Shown: piece after piece, positions 36,353 to 45,906 of the stretch | Numbering within the stretch: position 1 is the first letter of the stretch | How the letters are laid out: each line of letters starts with the position of its first letter | From: an uncultured Ilyobacter sp. | GTDB taxonomy: Bacteria > Fusobacteriota > Fusobacteriia > Fusobacteriales > Fusobacteriaceae | DNA length: 64,000 bases | Assembly (NCBI RefSeq): GCF_963663625.1 | Contig: NZ_OY760438.1 | Coordinates: 62,001-126,000 of the forward strand | Reading direction: 5' to 3' | The notes under the pieces: generated by a model | The model's input: the letters and a program-made list of their open reading frames with translations, nothing else | The model's database searches: none | What the model was told of the DNA's origin: nothing | Position numbers and translations under genes: made by a program

Positions 36353-37285
36353 ATGAAGAAATTATTGATTATGTGTTTAGTTATGCTGGCAGCAATAGGG
36401 TGCGGAAAGAAAGAGGAAGCTAAATCGGTAAAAATAGGTATAACGCAGATCGTAGAGCATCCGTCACTAGATGAAGTGAGAAAAGGTATAGAGGACGCCA
36501 TTGCTAAAAGTGAGTTTAAAGACAGGGTAGAGCTCAATTATCAAAATGCTCAGGGGGATTTTAATACTGCTCAGATGATAGCAACATCTTTCAAGGAAAG
36601 TGAAGATATAGTAGTAGCCATAACAACTCCTAGTGCTCAGGCTGCACAGAACCAGATTTCAGACAAACCTGTATTCTTTGCTGCAGTAACTAACCCTGAT
36701 GTGGCAGGACTCACTGCTTCAAATGTAACAGGGGTAAGTGATCAGTCACCTGTGGAAAAGCAGGTCAAGCTTATAATGGAACTTCTTCCAGAGGCTAAAA
36801 AAGTGGGAATAGTATACAACACAAGTGAGCAGAACTCAGTTTATCTCACGGAGCTATTCATAAAGAAAGCCGAAGAGGCTGGACTAAAAATGGTAGTAAG
36901 AGGGATCACGAATGTAAATGAGGTATCTTCTGCTCTAGACACTATAATGCCTGAGATAGACGTACTCTATACATCTATAGACAATACCATAGCATCTGCT
37001 TATCCATTGGTTATACAAAAGGCGGATCAAGGAAAGGTCCCTGTAATAGGAGCAACTAAACCTTATGTTTATCAGGGTGCTGTGGCAACAGAGGGTATAG
37101 AGGACTATCAGGTTGGATACCAGACAGGAGAGATGGTTGTAAGATACCTACAGGGAGAAAAAATAGAAGATATGCCTTATGAAACAGTGAAGAACTCTTC
37201 ATTGTTTATAAGCGGTAAAAAATCTGAAAAATATGGAATAAAAATTCCAGACTCTTTAAAAGAAAGAGCTGAAATGGTGGATTAA
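36353..37285 (+). CDS. ABC transporter substrate-binding lipoprotein, TrpX type
   Basis: 310 residues. Signal peptide with lipid-attachment Cys17 (AAIGCGKK). The mature part is the ABC_sub_bind family: KIGITQIVEHPSLDE, NAQGDFNTAQMIA, ITTPSAQAAQ, AKKVGIVYNTSEQNS. In streptococci members of this family form the TrpXYZ tryptophan importer. The Trp leader directly upstream supports the same substrate here. A GGGGG site precedes the ATG. Confidence 0.88.
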   Translation: MKKLLIMCLVMLAAIGCGKKEEAKSVKIGITQIVEHPSLDEVRKGIEDAIAKSEFKDRVELNYQNAQGDFNTAQMIATSFKESEDIVVAITTPSAQAAQNQISDKPVFFAAVTNPDVAGLTASNVTGVSDQSPVEKQVKLIMELLPEAKKVGIVYNTSEQNSVYLTELFIKKAEEAGLKMVVRGITNVNEVSSALDTIMPEIDVLYTSIDNTIASAYPLVIQKADQGKVPVIGATKPYVYQGAVATEGIEDYQVGYQTGEMVVRYLQGEKIEDMPYETVKNSSLFISGKKSEKYGIKIPDSLKERAEMVD

Positions 37286-37301
37286 TACGAACAATTTTTT
37301 T

Positions 37302-37330
37302 GGGAGTATCATTAGATACTCCTTGTTTTA
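37302..37330 (+). terminator. partial terminator between the two binding-protein genes
   Basis: GGAGTATC and GATACTCC with loop ATTA, followed by TTGTTTTATTTT. Likely lowers transcription into the downstream genes so that the first binding protein is made in excess. Confidence 0.65.
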
Positions 37331-37447
37331 TTTTATTTTTAAAATTATAAAACGAACAAAATGCTTTTTTTATTGTTGTATAGAAGCCTTTCAACTAAAA
37401 TGATATCATTTCATATGGAGATTAAATTTTAGAGGGGTGAGGGTTTT

Positions 37448-38389
37448 ATGAAAAAATTTTTGTTGGTAGCTGTCTTGTCTTTGGCTATTTTAATGATAGG
37501 ATGCGGAAAAAAAGAAGATAAAAAAACTAAAATAGGAATCACACAGATAATAGAACATCCAGCTTTAGATGCTTCTAAAGATGGTTTTTTACAGGCTTTA
37601 AAAGATGCCGGATATGATGAAACAAAAGTGGATATAGAATTTCAAAGTGCGCAGGGGGACTTTGGAACAGCTCAGACCATAGCAAACTCATATGTACAGG
37701 GCAAAAAAGACCTGATACTTGCTATAGCAACACCTAGTGCCCAGGCCGCTTATAACATGACAAAAGATATACCTATACTTATAACTGCAGTAACTGACCC
37801 TGAATCGGCTGGGCTCACTGGAGATAATATCAGCGGAACAAGTGATATGTCACCTGTAAAGCAACAGATGGAACTTATAAAAAAGCTTCTTCCTAATGCA
37901 AAAAAAGTGGGAATAGTCTATAATACAAGTGAGCAGAATTCAGAATTCTTGATAAAGAGGGCAACTGAGGAATGTGAGAAGCTATCTCTAGAAGTAATTA
38001 CTTCAGGAGTTACAAATGTTAATGAAGTGGCTTCTGCCTTAGATGTGATCTTAGGAAAAGTAGACGTACTTTATGTTCCTACTGACAACCTTATGACAGC
38101 TGCTACACCGCTTGTGCTTCAAAAAACAAATGAAGCTAAAATTCCTGTGATAGGGTCTATAAAGGATATGGTAGAGCAGGGAGCAGTAGCTACTGAGACG
38201 ATAGACTATTACAAATTAGGGTATCAGACAGGAGAGATGGCTGTAGAGATATTAAAAGGTGCAAGCATAAAAGATATGCCTGTGGAAACACTAAAAGATA
38301 CTCAACTTATTATAAATAAGAGAGCGGCTGAAGAGATGGGAATCTCACTTGATAATATAGATGGTTTGGATAAAGCTGAAATATTTTAA
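37448..38389 (+). CDS. second ABC substrate-binding lipoprotein, TrpX type
   Basis: 313 residues, lipid-attachment Cys19 (MIGCGKK). A close paralogue of the gene before it: KIGITQIIEHPALD, SAQGDFGTAQTIA, AKKVGIVYNTSEQNS, DVLYVPTDN are shared almost word for word. The two probably arose by tandem duplication and may differ in ligand preference, for example Trp against Tyr or Phe. GAGGGGTGAGGG lies before the ATG. Confidence 0.88.
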   Translation: MKKFLLVAVLSLAILMIGCGKKEDKKTKIGITQIIEHPALDASKDGFLQALKDAGYDETKVDIEFQSAQGDFGTAQTIANSYVQGKKDLILAIATPSAQAAYNMTKDIPILITAVTDPESAGLTGDNISGTSDMSPVKQQMELIKKLLPNAKKVGIVYNTSEQNSEFLIKRATEECEKLSLEVITSGVTNVNEVASALDVILGKVDVLYVPTDNLMTAATPLVLQKTNEAKIPVIGSIKDMVEQGAVATETIDYYKLGYQTGEMAVEILKGASIKDMPVETLKDTQLIINKRAAEEMGISLDNIDGLDKAEIF

Positions 38390-38429
38390 GATATAGTGCT
38401 GACTCTCTGCGGAAGGAGGAAGATACATC

Positions 38430-39284
38430 GTGATATTACTAGGAACACTTGAGCAGGGATTAATATTTTCAATAATGGTTTTGGGGGTCTACATATCATA
38501 CAAGATATTAGACTTCCCTGACCTTTCAGTAGATGGAAGCTTTCCGTTAGGAGCTGCAGTTGCTGCAGTTTGTGTCAGCAGAGGAATGAATCCAGTTTTG
38601 GCTCTTCTTCTAGCTGTTGTAGCAGGAGGACTGGCAGGATTTGTGACTGGATATATACATGTAAAATGGAATATAACAAACCTTTTGGCAGGAATAATCG
38701 TGATGACTGGACTCTATAGTGTCAATCTGAGAGTTATGGGGAAGTCTAATATCCCTCTTTTTGGGGTGGATCACCTATTTAACAGTGGAGTTCCATCGAT
38801 AGTTGTCATCATTGTATTATTAGGAGTTGTAAAAGGGGCACTAGACTACCTTTTAAAGACAAAGTTTGGTTTTGCCCTCAAGGCACTAGGAGACAATGAA
38901 ACTCTAGTGGTGTCTCTAGGGATAAATGAGAAACACCTAAAGATATATGGTCTGGCCATCTCCAATGCACTTGTTGCGCTCTCTGGAGGGATTCTTGCCC
39001 AATATCAAGGATTTTCAGATGTGGGAATGGGAACTGGAACAATAGTGACAGGTCTCGCGGCAATAATAATAGGAGAAACTGTGTTTAAGACTGGTAAATT
39101 TATGAAAGCCACTACAGTAGCACTTTTAGGGACTCTTATATTTAAATATGTGGTAGCGGCTGCATTGAAAATGGGGATGAGAGCCAGTGATCTAAAACTT
39201 GTGACGGCCATCATAGTAGTTGGAATAATGGCCCTCAAGGAGAAGAAAAAAGGTCTGAAAAGAGGTGTTGCAGCAAATGGTTAA
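38430..39284 (+). CDS. ABC transporter permease, TrpY type
   Basis: 284 residues, GTG start 13 bases after GGAGGAAG. Eight or nine hydrophobic segments; the conserved block LDFPDLSVDGSFPLGAA after TM1 and ALGDNETLVVSLGINEK before a late pair of helices are typical of the branched-chain-like permease family used with ABC_sub_bind proteins. Forms the membrane channel with the following ATPase. Confidence 0.9.
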   Translation: MILLGTLEQGLIFSIMVLGVYISYKILDFPDLSVDGSFPLGAAVAAVCVSRGMNPVLALLLAVVAGGLAGFVTGYIHVKWNITNLLAGIIVMTGLYSVNLRVMGKSNIPLFGVDHLFNSGVPSIVVIIVLLGVVKGALDYLLKTKFGFALKALGDNETLVVSLGINEKHLKIYGLAISNALVALSGGILAQYQGFSDVGMGTGTIVTGLAAIIIGETVFKTGKFMKATTVALLGTLIFKYVVAAALKMGMRASDLKLVTAIIVVGIMALKEKKKGLKRGVAANG

Positions 39285-40068
39285 ATTGGAGAATATAAGA
39301 AAAACCTTTATTTCTGAACTTGGAACAAAAAAAGAGGTATTTAAAAATCTCAACTTTCATGTGAAAGAGGGGGACTTTATAACAATAATAGGAAGCAACG
39401 GAGCTGGTAAATCCACCTTACTAAATGTAATTTTAGGAAACATCATATCTGACTCTGGACAGGTGTTTGTAGGAGACAGGGATGTGACCTACATGGAGAA
39501 GCATAAGAGAAACAGCTTCATATCCAAGGTATATCAAAACCCGTCTCTAGGGACTGCACCTTCTATGACGGTATATGAAAATTTATCCATGGCAGACAAT
39601 AAAGGTAAAAAGTTTGGGCTCACAATGGGACTGAACAAAAAAAGAAGAGGTTACTATATAGAGGTACTTTCTCAGTTAGGACTTGGAATAGAAAATCAGA
39701 TGGATACAGAGGTGGGACTTTTGTCAGGAGGCCAGAGACAGTGTCTAGCTCTCATAATGGCGACTCTCAACAAACCTGAGGTTCTAATGCTCGATGAGCA
39801 TACAGCTGCCTTAGATCCTAAGACCTCTAAGATAATAATGAACAAGACAAAAGAAGTGGTAGAGGGGAATAAAATATCTACCCTTATGATAACTCATAAC
39901 CTTCAGGATGCAATAGATTACGGAAACAGAATGATCATGCTTCATGAGGGGGAAATAATCATAGATGTAAGTGGAAAAGAAAAGCAGGAGCTGACTGTGG
40001 AATCTCTTCTTGCAACATTTCACAAGAAAGAAGCCGGCTTCAGAGGGGAAGAACTCTTTTCAGTATAG
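39274..40068 (+). CDS. ABC transporter ATP-binding protein, TrpZ type
   Basis: 264 residues from ATG 39274, after AGAGGTG. The start overlaps the permease gene by 11 bases. Walker A GSNGAGKSTLL, signature LSGGQRQCLALIMA, Walker B VLMLDEHTAALDPKT, H-loop ITHNLQDA. Drives the importer formed with the preceding permease and the two lipoproteins. Confidence 0.9.
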   Translation, partial: QMVKLENIRKTFISELGTKKEVFKNLNFHVKEGDFITIIGSNGAGKSTLLNVILGNIISDSGQVFVGDRDVTYMEKHKRNSFISKVYQNPSLGTAPSMTVYENLSMADNKGKKFGLTMGLNKKRRGYYIEVLSQLGLGIENQMDTEVGLLSGGQRQCLALIMATLNKPEVLMLDEHTAALDPKTSKIIMNKTKEVVEGNKISTLMITHNLQDAIDYGNRMIMLHEGEIIIDVSGKEKQELTVESLLATFHKKEAGFRGEELFSV

Positions 40069-40122
40069 AATTCTCAAAGTCTTTATGCTATAATCATATA
40101 AAGATTTTTTTGGGGGGGCTTT

Positions 40123-40968
40123 ATGAAGAAGATACGGGTGACAGTCCCAGAAGACATTTGGCGGATGATGAGAAATGATGTGGAAGAGTTTGGAATAAAC
40201 AACAATAAGCTCTGCAACTATATACTAGATAAATTGAAATATAAAAAAGATATTAATGTGGAAAAGCTCCTGGAAACTCAAGGAAGACCTCTAAAGAAGA
40301 TTATACAGTTTGACCTCAATGTGGCAAATAGAGAGATCTATTATGATGTATTGAAGGAAAATCATGTAGATATAGAGGCTGAGTTTTTCAGAGAGCTTTT
40401 TGAAGTGTACACCTCTAAGTTTAAATATCAGAGGGAACTTTTTATATTTGAAGAAAGAGTTAAAAGTATACTAGAAGCTATAAAATTGAAAAGAAAATTA
40501 AAATTAAAATATATAAATAAGATCTATACCGTTGAACCTTTTTTTGTAAAAAGAGAGGAGCAGGGGGATGAAAACTTTTTATTCTGTTTTTGTGAAGAAA
40601 CCAAGGGTTATAAAAATTATAAGTTAAAAGAACTAGAGATAATATCAGTACTAGATGACAAAATAAAAGGTAAGGATAAAAAATATATAGAAAGTGTAAG
40701 AAAAAACTTTGATCCATTTTTGGGAAATGGTAATTTTGTGAAGGTAAGGCTTACTGGTGAAGGAGTAAGTCTCATGAAAAGTTTGACAAACTATAGACCG
40801 AAATTTCTAAAAAAATCAGGAGATGTCTATACATTTGAAACTTCTAACGAAAATGCAAAGCTTTACTTCAGACAGTTTCTAAAAGAGGCAGTTATTCTGG
40901 AGCCTAAGGAACTGAGGGAAGAAATGAAAAATGAATTTTTGGAAGCTTTTGAGAGTTATAATTCTTAA
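40123..40968 (+). CDS. WYL-domain regulator with an N-terminal ribbon-helix-helix-like part
   Basis: 281 residues. The first about 50 residues (KKIRVTVPEDIWRMMRNDVEEFG) look like a ribbon-helix-helix DNA-binding domain, while the C-terminal about 150 residues fit a WYL ligand-sensing domain (VEPFFVKREE, YKNYKLKELEIISVLD, then a WCX-like tail KVRLTGEGVSLMKS). Probably a transcription regulator; target unknown. AGGGGGGCTTT-type site before ATG. Confidence 0.65.
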   Translation: MKKIRVTVPEDIWRMMRNDVEEFGINNNKLCNYILDKLKYKKDINVEKLLETQGRPLKKIIQFDLNVANREIYYDVLKENHVDIEAEFFRELFEVYTSKFKYQRELFIFEERVKSILEAIKLKRKLKLKYINKIYTVEPFFVKREEQGDENFLFCFCEETKGYKNYKLKELEIISVLDDKIKGKDKKYIESVRKNFDPFLGNGNFVKVRLTGEGVSLMKSLTNYRPKFLKKSGDVYTFETSNENAKLYFRQFLKEAVILEPKELREEMKNEFLEAFESYNS

Positions 40969-41043
40969 TATCTAAATTTTTTATTGAAATCCAGAGATAA
41001 AAGTGATATCATTTTTTTTAATGAATAATCTGGAGAGTGAAGT

Positions 41044-41547
41044 GTGGAAAGTATAGTTGTTAATCTCAGTAAAATTGGCTGGACAGTGGGAATCTTATCG
41101 GCATTTTTTTTGATAGGAAAACTTTTTAACAGAGGTGTGGAAAAGTTTGGTGTTAAAAATAATTTTTCAACTGACAGGATAGTAAGGGCTAAAAGATTGA
41201 TTGATAGTTTTTTGGCGATATGCTCCTTTACCCTCATGACGCTTATATGGGGATTTCATCTGAGAGAGTTTTTTGTAGTAGCGGCTACAATATTTACAAT
41301 TTTGGGAACGGCTCTTTTTGCATCGTGGTCAAATCTCAGTAATATATCTTCTGGTCTGATCCTTTTCTTCAGTTATAGGCTGAAGGTTGGGGACAGAGTT
41401 ATGATCAATATAGGGGATCATAGGCTAGAGGGGATAATAAAAGATATGAGACTTTTTTATGTAGAGGTGGAAAATGATAATGGCGATGTAGTCATATATC
41501 CAAACAATCTCATGATACATCAAATAGTAGTTGTTATGAAAAAATAA
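41044..41547 (+). CDS. small MscS-family mechanosensitive channel
   Basis: 167 residues, GTG start after GGAGAGTGAA. Hydrophobic segments about 10-26, 57-76 and 78-110; the last carries the Ala/Gly-rich pore helix (TILGTALFASWSNLSNISSGLI). The beta domain follows (LKVGDRVMINIGDHRLEGIIKDMRL, VVIYPNNLM). It is much shorter than E. coli MscS and lacks most of the C-terminal cage. Confidence 0.82.
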   Translation: MESIVVNLSKIGWTVGILSAFFLIGKLFNRGVEKFGVKNNFSTDRIVRAKRLIDSFLAICSFTLMTLIWGFHLREFFVVAATIFTILGTALFASWSNLSNISSGLILFFSYRLKVGDRVMINIGDHRLEGIIKDMRLFYVEVENDNGDVVIYPNNLMIHQIVVVMKK

Positions 41548-41556
41548 AACCAGTGG

Positions 41557-41979
41557 TTAGCTGCCACTGGTTTTTAAATATACTGATATATCTTTTTCTA
41601 AAGAGTAGGACTGATATCTTATTCTCTCCATATCTTTTGACAAATTGTAGAGGCTTAGTACCTTTAGGACCTCCTCTATACATCTCACAGCTTCCTGTAT
41701 TCTTTTGAAATTTGATATTAAGAGCTGATCGACACTCTCCTTAGAATCATTTTTGACCTTCTGACTCACAGAGAGACCTATGTCACCTCTGGTATCTCTG
41801 CTTTCAATGAGGTGGGAATCCACTTCTTTCATGGTTTTTCTCAAATTATGTCGTAAGATCCGGCACTCCTTTGTCAGGCTTTCATTCTCAAAATAAAATC
41901 TGAAGAGATCCTCTATTACTCTTACTCCCTCAGATGCCCTGTTTACATTTACATCAAGAACCCTATAAAGCTTTTGCAT
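41557..41979 (-). CDS. ThiD2-like protein (thiamine-phosphate-synthase-associated domain)
   Basis: 140 residues. YRVLDVNVNRASEGVRVIEDLFRF, then LRHNLRK and SRDTRGDIG, are typical of the all-helical ThiD2 domain that is fused to ThiE in some bacteria and stands alone in others. It was linked to HMP-P phosphorylation in thiamine synthesis. Here it is alone, next to a broken GGDEF gene whose ancestral stop overlaps its start by 17 bases. Confidence 0.65.
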   Translation of the reverse strand: MQKLYRVLDVNVNRASEGVRVIEDLFRFYFENESLTKECRILRHNLRKTMKEVDSHLIESRDTRGDIGLSVSQKVKNDSKESVDQLLISNFKRIQEAVRCIEEVLKVLSLYNLSKDMERIRYQSYSLEKDISVYLKTSGS

Positions 41980-42560
41980 TCTCTGCTACCCCCACTCTGT
42001 TTCTGCCGTTATGCTTTGCCCTGTACAAAGATTTATCCCACCGTCCACTATATGGACTAACTCTTCTTCAGACTGATACTGACCAACCCCTATACTAACA
42101 ATAACAGGATGCCCAACCTTTGGGAAATCAATTTTTTCTACAATTTTTCTGATTCTATCGACACACAGAAGAGCTAGTTTCAGATTCGTTTCAGGAAGGA
42201 ACAGTATAAACTCCTCACCTCCAAATATTCCGAAAAGGTTCATATTTCTAATATGATTTTTTATTTCAAAAGCTATTTTTTCAGTAATACGTCTCCCTCA
42301 CCATGTCTGCAGGTATCGTTAACTTTTTTGAAAAAATCGGTATCTATGAACATCAGTGAGTAAGTTTTGTCGGTTTTTTCTGACCTTTTGGTCTCTTTTT
42401 TTATGGCTTCAAAAATAAATCCTCTGTTATAAACTCTTGTGATTTCATCAGTTATAGAGAGTTCGTGAAGTTTTTTTCTGATTTTTTCAATTTCGGTGAT
42501 GTTATCCATTAGGACAAGAGACATATCTTTGTGATCATTGGCTATTTTTTTCATCTTCAA
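41963..42560 (-). pseudogene. GGDEF (diguanylate cyclase) gene broken by frameshifts
   Basis: The first piece (42273-42560) carries DEITRVYNRGF and FIDTDFFKKVND; its frame ends at TAG after DVLLKK. Adding one A in the run AAAAAATAGC near 42280 restores KKIAFEIKNHIR and joins the second piece with the intact catalytic motif FGGEEF (41986-42243). Near 42034 an apparent 8-base insertion shifts the end out of frame; the other frame reads DKSLYRAKHNGRNRVG, the expected GGDEF C-terminus, and stops at 41963. At least two lesions, so the gene is dead as written. Confidence 0.82.
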
Positions 42561-42948
42561 GAGATGATCTTAATTTTTCATTTTCCTCTCTCAGGAGGGC
42601 GATCTCTTTATGTATCTTTCTAGAACCTGTCTGTAGAGAGTTCAGCCTTATTTCCAGGGAGTTTAGAATCCAAAACTGAAAGTGGTTTACTTTTTGTTGC
42701 TCATGGATCATCCAAGCGATTTTTAGAGACACAAGAAGTACCCCGAGCTCTAAAGAAAGTGTAACAGGGATGTAGTGAAGGATACCACCCATAAAGAATG
42801 ACACCACCACAATAGTCAGAAATACTCCATTGAGAATCTTATGTGCCCGACTTTGGTGAGAACTGCCGATACTTCCTACTATCTGTTTTACTTTTTCCTG
42901 TTCTAGCTTATAGTGCTCCATTTCTTCCTGTAAAAATTCTTGAGACAT
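42535..42948 (-). CDS. membrane protein with coiled coil, perhaps the N-terminus of the broken GGDEF protein
   Basis: 137 residues: a helical start, two transmembrane segments (about 40-57 and 62-82) and a coiled coil ending REENEKLRSSLEDEK. The frame ends within a run of seven A followed by TAGC; one more A would fuse it to the GGDEF piece as DEKKIANDHKD. It could therefore be a separate gene overlapping its neighbour by 26 bases, or the sensor half of one original protein. AGGAGGTGT precedes the ATG. Confidence 0.6.
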   Translation of the reverse strand: MSQEFLQEEMEHYKLEQEKVKQIVGSIGSSHQSRAHKILNGVFLTIVVVSFFMGGILHYIPVTLSLELGVLLVSLKIAWMIHEQQKVNHFQFWILNSLEIRLNSLQTGSRKIHKEIALLREENEKLRSSLEDEKNSQ

Positions 42949-43203
42949 GCTACACCTCCTAGAGTTTCTATTTCAATATCCCTTTTCTGCATCATATGCA
43001 AAGAGAAAATTTGTTTTTATTTTCATATTTAAATATTATCTAGATTAATATAGATTATATCATTTTTTATATGTAATGGTAAGTTTTTTTAATGTATTTT
43101 ATCAAATTTAAGGAATAATTTTATTTTTTAGTGGGACAAAAAAGACTTTTTGTTTTAAAGTCTCCGTGATAAAATACAGGGATATTGACTTGGAGGTAAT
43201 TTA

Positions 43204-44568
43204 ATGGAAAAAATTAAGAATGGGAGCATTTCAAAGCTGTTTTTAGGGTATTTGATACCCTCGGTTACCGGAACGCTGTCCATAGGGATTCTAATTTTTA
43301 TAGATACAGTTTTTATAGGCAGAGGCATAGGAAGCCTCGGTCTTGTTGCACTGAATACAGTCATACCTGCTTACACCCTTTATTCCTCTACGGGGATGCT
43401 CCTTGGGATAGGAGGGGCGACAGCAGCTTCTGTCGATGCAGGCAGAGGGGACTACGAAGGAAGAAACAGAATATTTACCCACTCTGTAATACTTGCCCTT
43501 CTACTTGGATGTATCTATATCGTGGCTCAGACGATGTTTTTGGATGAGATAAGCTACTTTTTAGGGGCCAGAGGGAAAGCAATTCCCATGACCCAGGATT
43601 ATCTTGGGATTCTTTCGAAATTTACTCTTTTTTATCTGGTTCCGCACTGTCTCAATGCCTTCATCAGAAACGACGGGAACCCTCAGGTATCTATGATGGG
43701 GATGGTTCTATGCGGAATAGTAAATATAATATTGGATTATATTTTTATTTTTCAGATGAACTGGGGGATGAAAGGAGCCGCCCTTGCCACAGGGATAGCC
43801 CAGATGAGTTATACAGCTGTTCTTCTAACTCACTTCAGATCAAAGAAAAACTCACTGAGATTTCAGAGATCAAAATTTGAAATTTTGGTTATTCAGAGAA
43901 TAATAAAAGTTGGACTTCCGAGCTTTATAAATGAGATGTCCTTCGGGGCAGTGGTATTTGCCTTCAATTATGTATTTCTCCGTATGGGAGGAGACACGGC
44001 TGTGGCGGCTTACAGCATAATCTTAAATATAAATATCTTACTGTATCTCCTGTTTTTGGGTATATCCCAGGCTTCCCAGCCCTTATTTAGTGTAAATTAC
44101 GGCGGTGGACTTCATGGCAGAGTGCTAGAGACTCTGAAGCTTAGTACCCTTATAAGTGGTTTGTTAGGGGCTACAACCATCATGGTGACACTTATGTATA
44201 CAAAGCAGATAATAGGGATCTTTATAAAAGACAATGTAGAACTTATGAGAATAACAGGGGAAGGAATGCCCTTGTTCTTTAGTGCCTCTGTCTTTATGGG
44301 TCTCAACATAATCTTATCGACTTTTTACCAATCTATAGAGAGTTCTGCAGTATCTTCTTTTATAACAACAATGAGAAGCTGTGTACTTATGGTTGTGGGA
44401 TTGGTTTTCCTTCCAAAATTTGCAGGAATAAAAGGGGTATGGATGACTCCATTATTTGCCGAAGGGATTGCTTTTTTTCTTTCTTTATTTTTCCTCAAGA
44501 GGTATTTTGATAAAAATAAAAGCAGTTTTGAAAAACCCGTTAGCGGGATGCCTGTTTATAATAAATAA
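43204..44568 (+). CDS. MATE-family efflux transporter
   Basis: 454 residues with twelve hydrophobic segments in two related halves. The NorM/MATE arrangement is visible in LIPSVTGTLSIGILIFIDTVFIGRGIG at the N-terminus (TM1) and VGLPSFINEMSFGAVVFAFN at the start of the second half. Exports cationic compounds using Na+ or H+. Single gene with GGAGGTAATTT before the ATG. Confidence 0.9.
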   Translation: MEKIKNGSISKLFLGYLIPSVTGTLSIGILIFIDTVFIGRGIGSLGLVALNTVIPAYTLYSSTGMLLGIGGATAASVDAGRGDYEGRNRIFTHSVILALLLGCIYIVAQTMFLDEISYFLGARGKAIPMTQDYLGILSKFTLFYLVPHCLNAFIRNDGNPQVSMMGMVLCGIVNIILDYIFIFQMNWGMKGAALATGIAQMSYTAVLLTHFRSKKNSLRFQRSKFEILVIQRIIKVGLPSFINEMSFGAVVFAFNYVFLRMGGDTAVAAYSIILNINILLYLLFLGISQASQPLFSVNYGGGLHGRVLETLKLSTLISGLLGATTIMVTLMYTKQIIGIFIKDNVELMRITGEGMPLFFSASVFMGLNIILSTFYQSIESSAVSSFITTMRSCVLMVVGLVFLPKFAGIKGVWMTPLFAEGIAFFLSLFFLKRYFDKNKSSFEKPVSGMPVYNK

Positions 44569-44635
44569 CACAAGTTGTCACTTGAAAGAGATTATTATAA
44601 ATTACTTAATTTATCAGGTGTCACTTTTCTCTTGA

Positions 44636-44779
44636 CAGAAGTACCACAGGGGCATTTACTCCTTACAATCAGGACATAACCAAAGGGTCAAAGCTTTGAA
44701 AAATCAGCTAAATAACCTTGAAAACCCAAGAAATAAATACAAAAAACTTCATCTACCTCTTGAAGGAAAAATAAGTTAA
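44636..44779 (+). pseudogene. C-terminal ORF remnant
   Basis: 47 open codons with no start, reading KYHRGIYSLQSGHNQRVKAL and so on, basic and protein-like, then TAA. It looks like the last part of a lost gene, possibly from a mobile element; the family is not recognised. Confidence 0.3.
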
Positions 44780-44822
44780 TCGGAGAATAATTCCATATAG
44801 AATAAATATGGGAGGTAATTAG

Positions 44823-45071
44823 ATGGAGTACAGGATTGTGGCTATAAAAATGGAAGAAAGACAAAAAACTGCGGTGAAGGTCCAGGATATTTTGACTGAA
44901 TACGGGTGTCTCATCAAAGTGAGACTAGGGCTACATAATGTGGCACCAGACCAGTGCAGCCCCACAGGACTTATACTTTTGGAAGTAATATCCGATGACC
45001 CCAAGGCCGGGGATATGCTAGATTCACTGAATACTATAGAGGGAGTTCAGGCGAAGGAAATTATAATTTAG
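44823..45071 (+). CDS. putative iron-only hydrogenase system regulator (TM1266-like)
   Basis: 82 residues, complete. MEYRIVAIKMEERQKTAVKVQDILTEYG and PTGLILLEVISDD match the small ACT-like proteins named for Thermotoga TM1266, usually encoded with FeFe-hydrogenase maturation genes. No hydrogenase gene is nearby. GGGAGGTAATTAG precedes the ATG. Confidence 0.7.
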   Translation: MEYRIVAIKMEERQKTAVKVQDILTEYGCLIKVRLGLHNVAPDQCSPTGLILLEVISDDPKAGDMLDSLNTIEGVQAKEIII

Positions 45072-45117
45072 TATAGGGGGGCAGTATGGCTGCCTCTTTT
45101 TTTGTGAGGTGTATAAA

Positions 45118-45741
45118 ATGTTTGAAGCAGAGAAAAGCAGAATGATAAAGGACCAGATTATAGGGAGAGGAATAAAAGATGCCAGAGTTATAGAGGCCAT
45201 AAGTAGTGTACCGAGGGAAGAGTTTGTGAGAGAGAGGGATTTAGAACTTTCCTATGCAGACACTCCTCTATCTATAGGATGGGGGCAGACAATATCTCAA
45301 CCTTATATAGTGGCTTATATGCTAGAAATGCTAGACATAAAAAAAGAACACAGGGTCTTGGAAATAGGAACTGGCTCGGGATATGAAGCTGCCCTTTTGT
45401 CGGAACTGGCAAGTGAGGTTGTGACTTTAGAAATACTGGAAGAGCTCTATAAGATGGGTAAGAGGAAAATAAAAGAATTAGGCTATGATAATGTAGAAGT
45501 TATACGAGGGGATGGGTATAGGGGCCATGAGAAGAAAGCACCTTATGATAGGATAATACTTTCGGCAGCTCCTACGGATATTCCTAAAACCCTTGTGGAC
45601 CAGCTGGATATCAAAGGAAAATTAATAGCTCCTGTTGGAGCTGTATTCCAGGAACTGATTTTGATTGAGAAGGATGAAGCAGGGAGGATTACCAAAAGAC
45701 GACTTTTACCTGTTAGATTTGTCCCAATGGTAGGAGAATAA
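45118..45741 (+). CDS. pcm: protein-L-isoaspartate O-methyltransferase
   Basis: 207 residues from ATG 45118, behind GTGAGGTG; an upstream in-frame GTG at 45109 overlaps that site. The SAM-binding motif is VLEIGTGSGYEAALLSELA, with PLSIGWGQTISQPYIVAYM upstream and DRIILSAAP downstream, as in Pcm. Repairs isoaspartyl residues in ageing proteins. 46 bases after the hydrogenase-regulator-like gene. Confidence 0.92.
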   Translation: MFEAEKSRMIKDQIIGRGIKDARVIEAISSVPREEFVRERDLELSYADTPLSIGWGQTISQPYIVAYMLEMLDIKKEHRVLEIGTGSGYEAALLSELASEVVTLEILEELYKMGKRKIKELGYDNVEVIRGDGYRGHEKKAPYDRIILSAAPTDIPKTLVDQLDIKGKLIAPVGAVFQELILIEKDEAGRITKRRLLPVRFVPMVGE

Positions 45742-45906
45742 ATTTTTATATTGGAAAATAAAAGTTGATTTCTATACTCATATAAATTAAAATACAGATG
45801 ATTAAAAAGTTTTATTTTTTTAAAAAAATTAAGAACTTATTAAGTTTTATATGTTAGCGATAAATGTTTTTATACAAAAAATTGACTTAAAAGGAGACAT
45901 AGAGCT

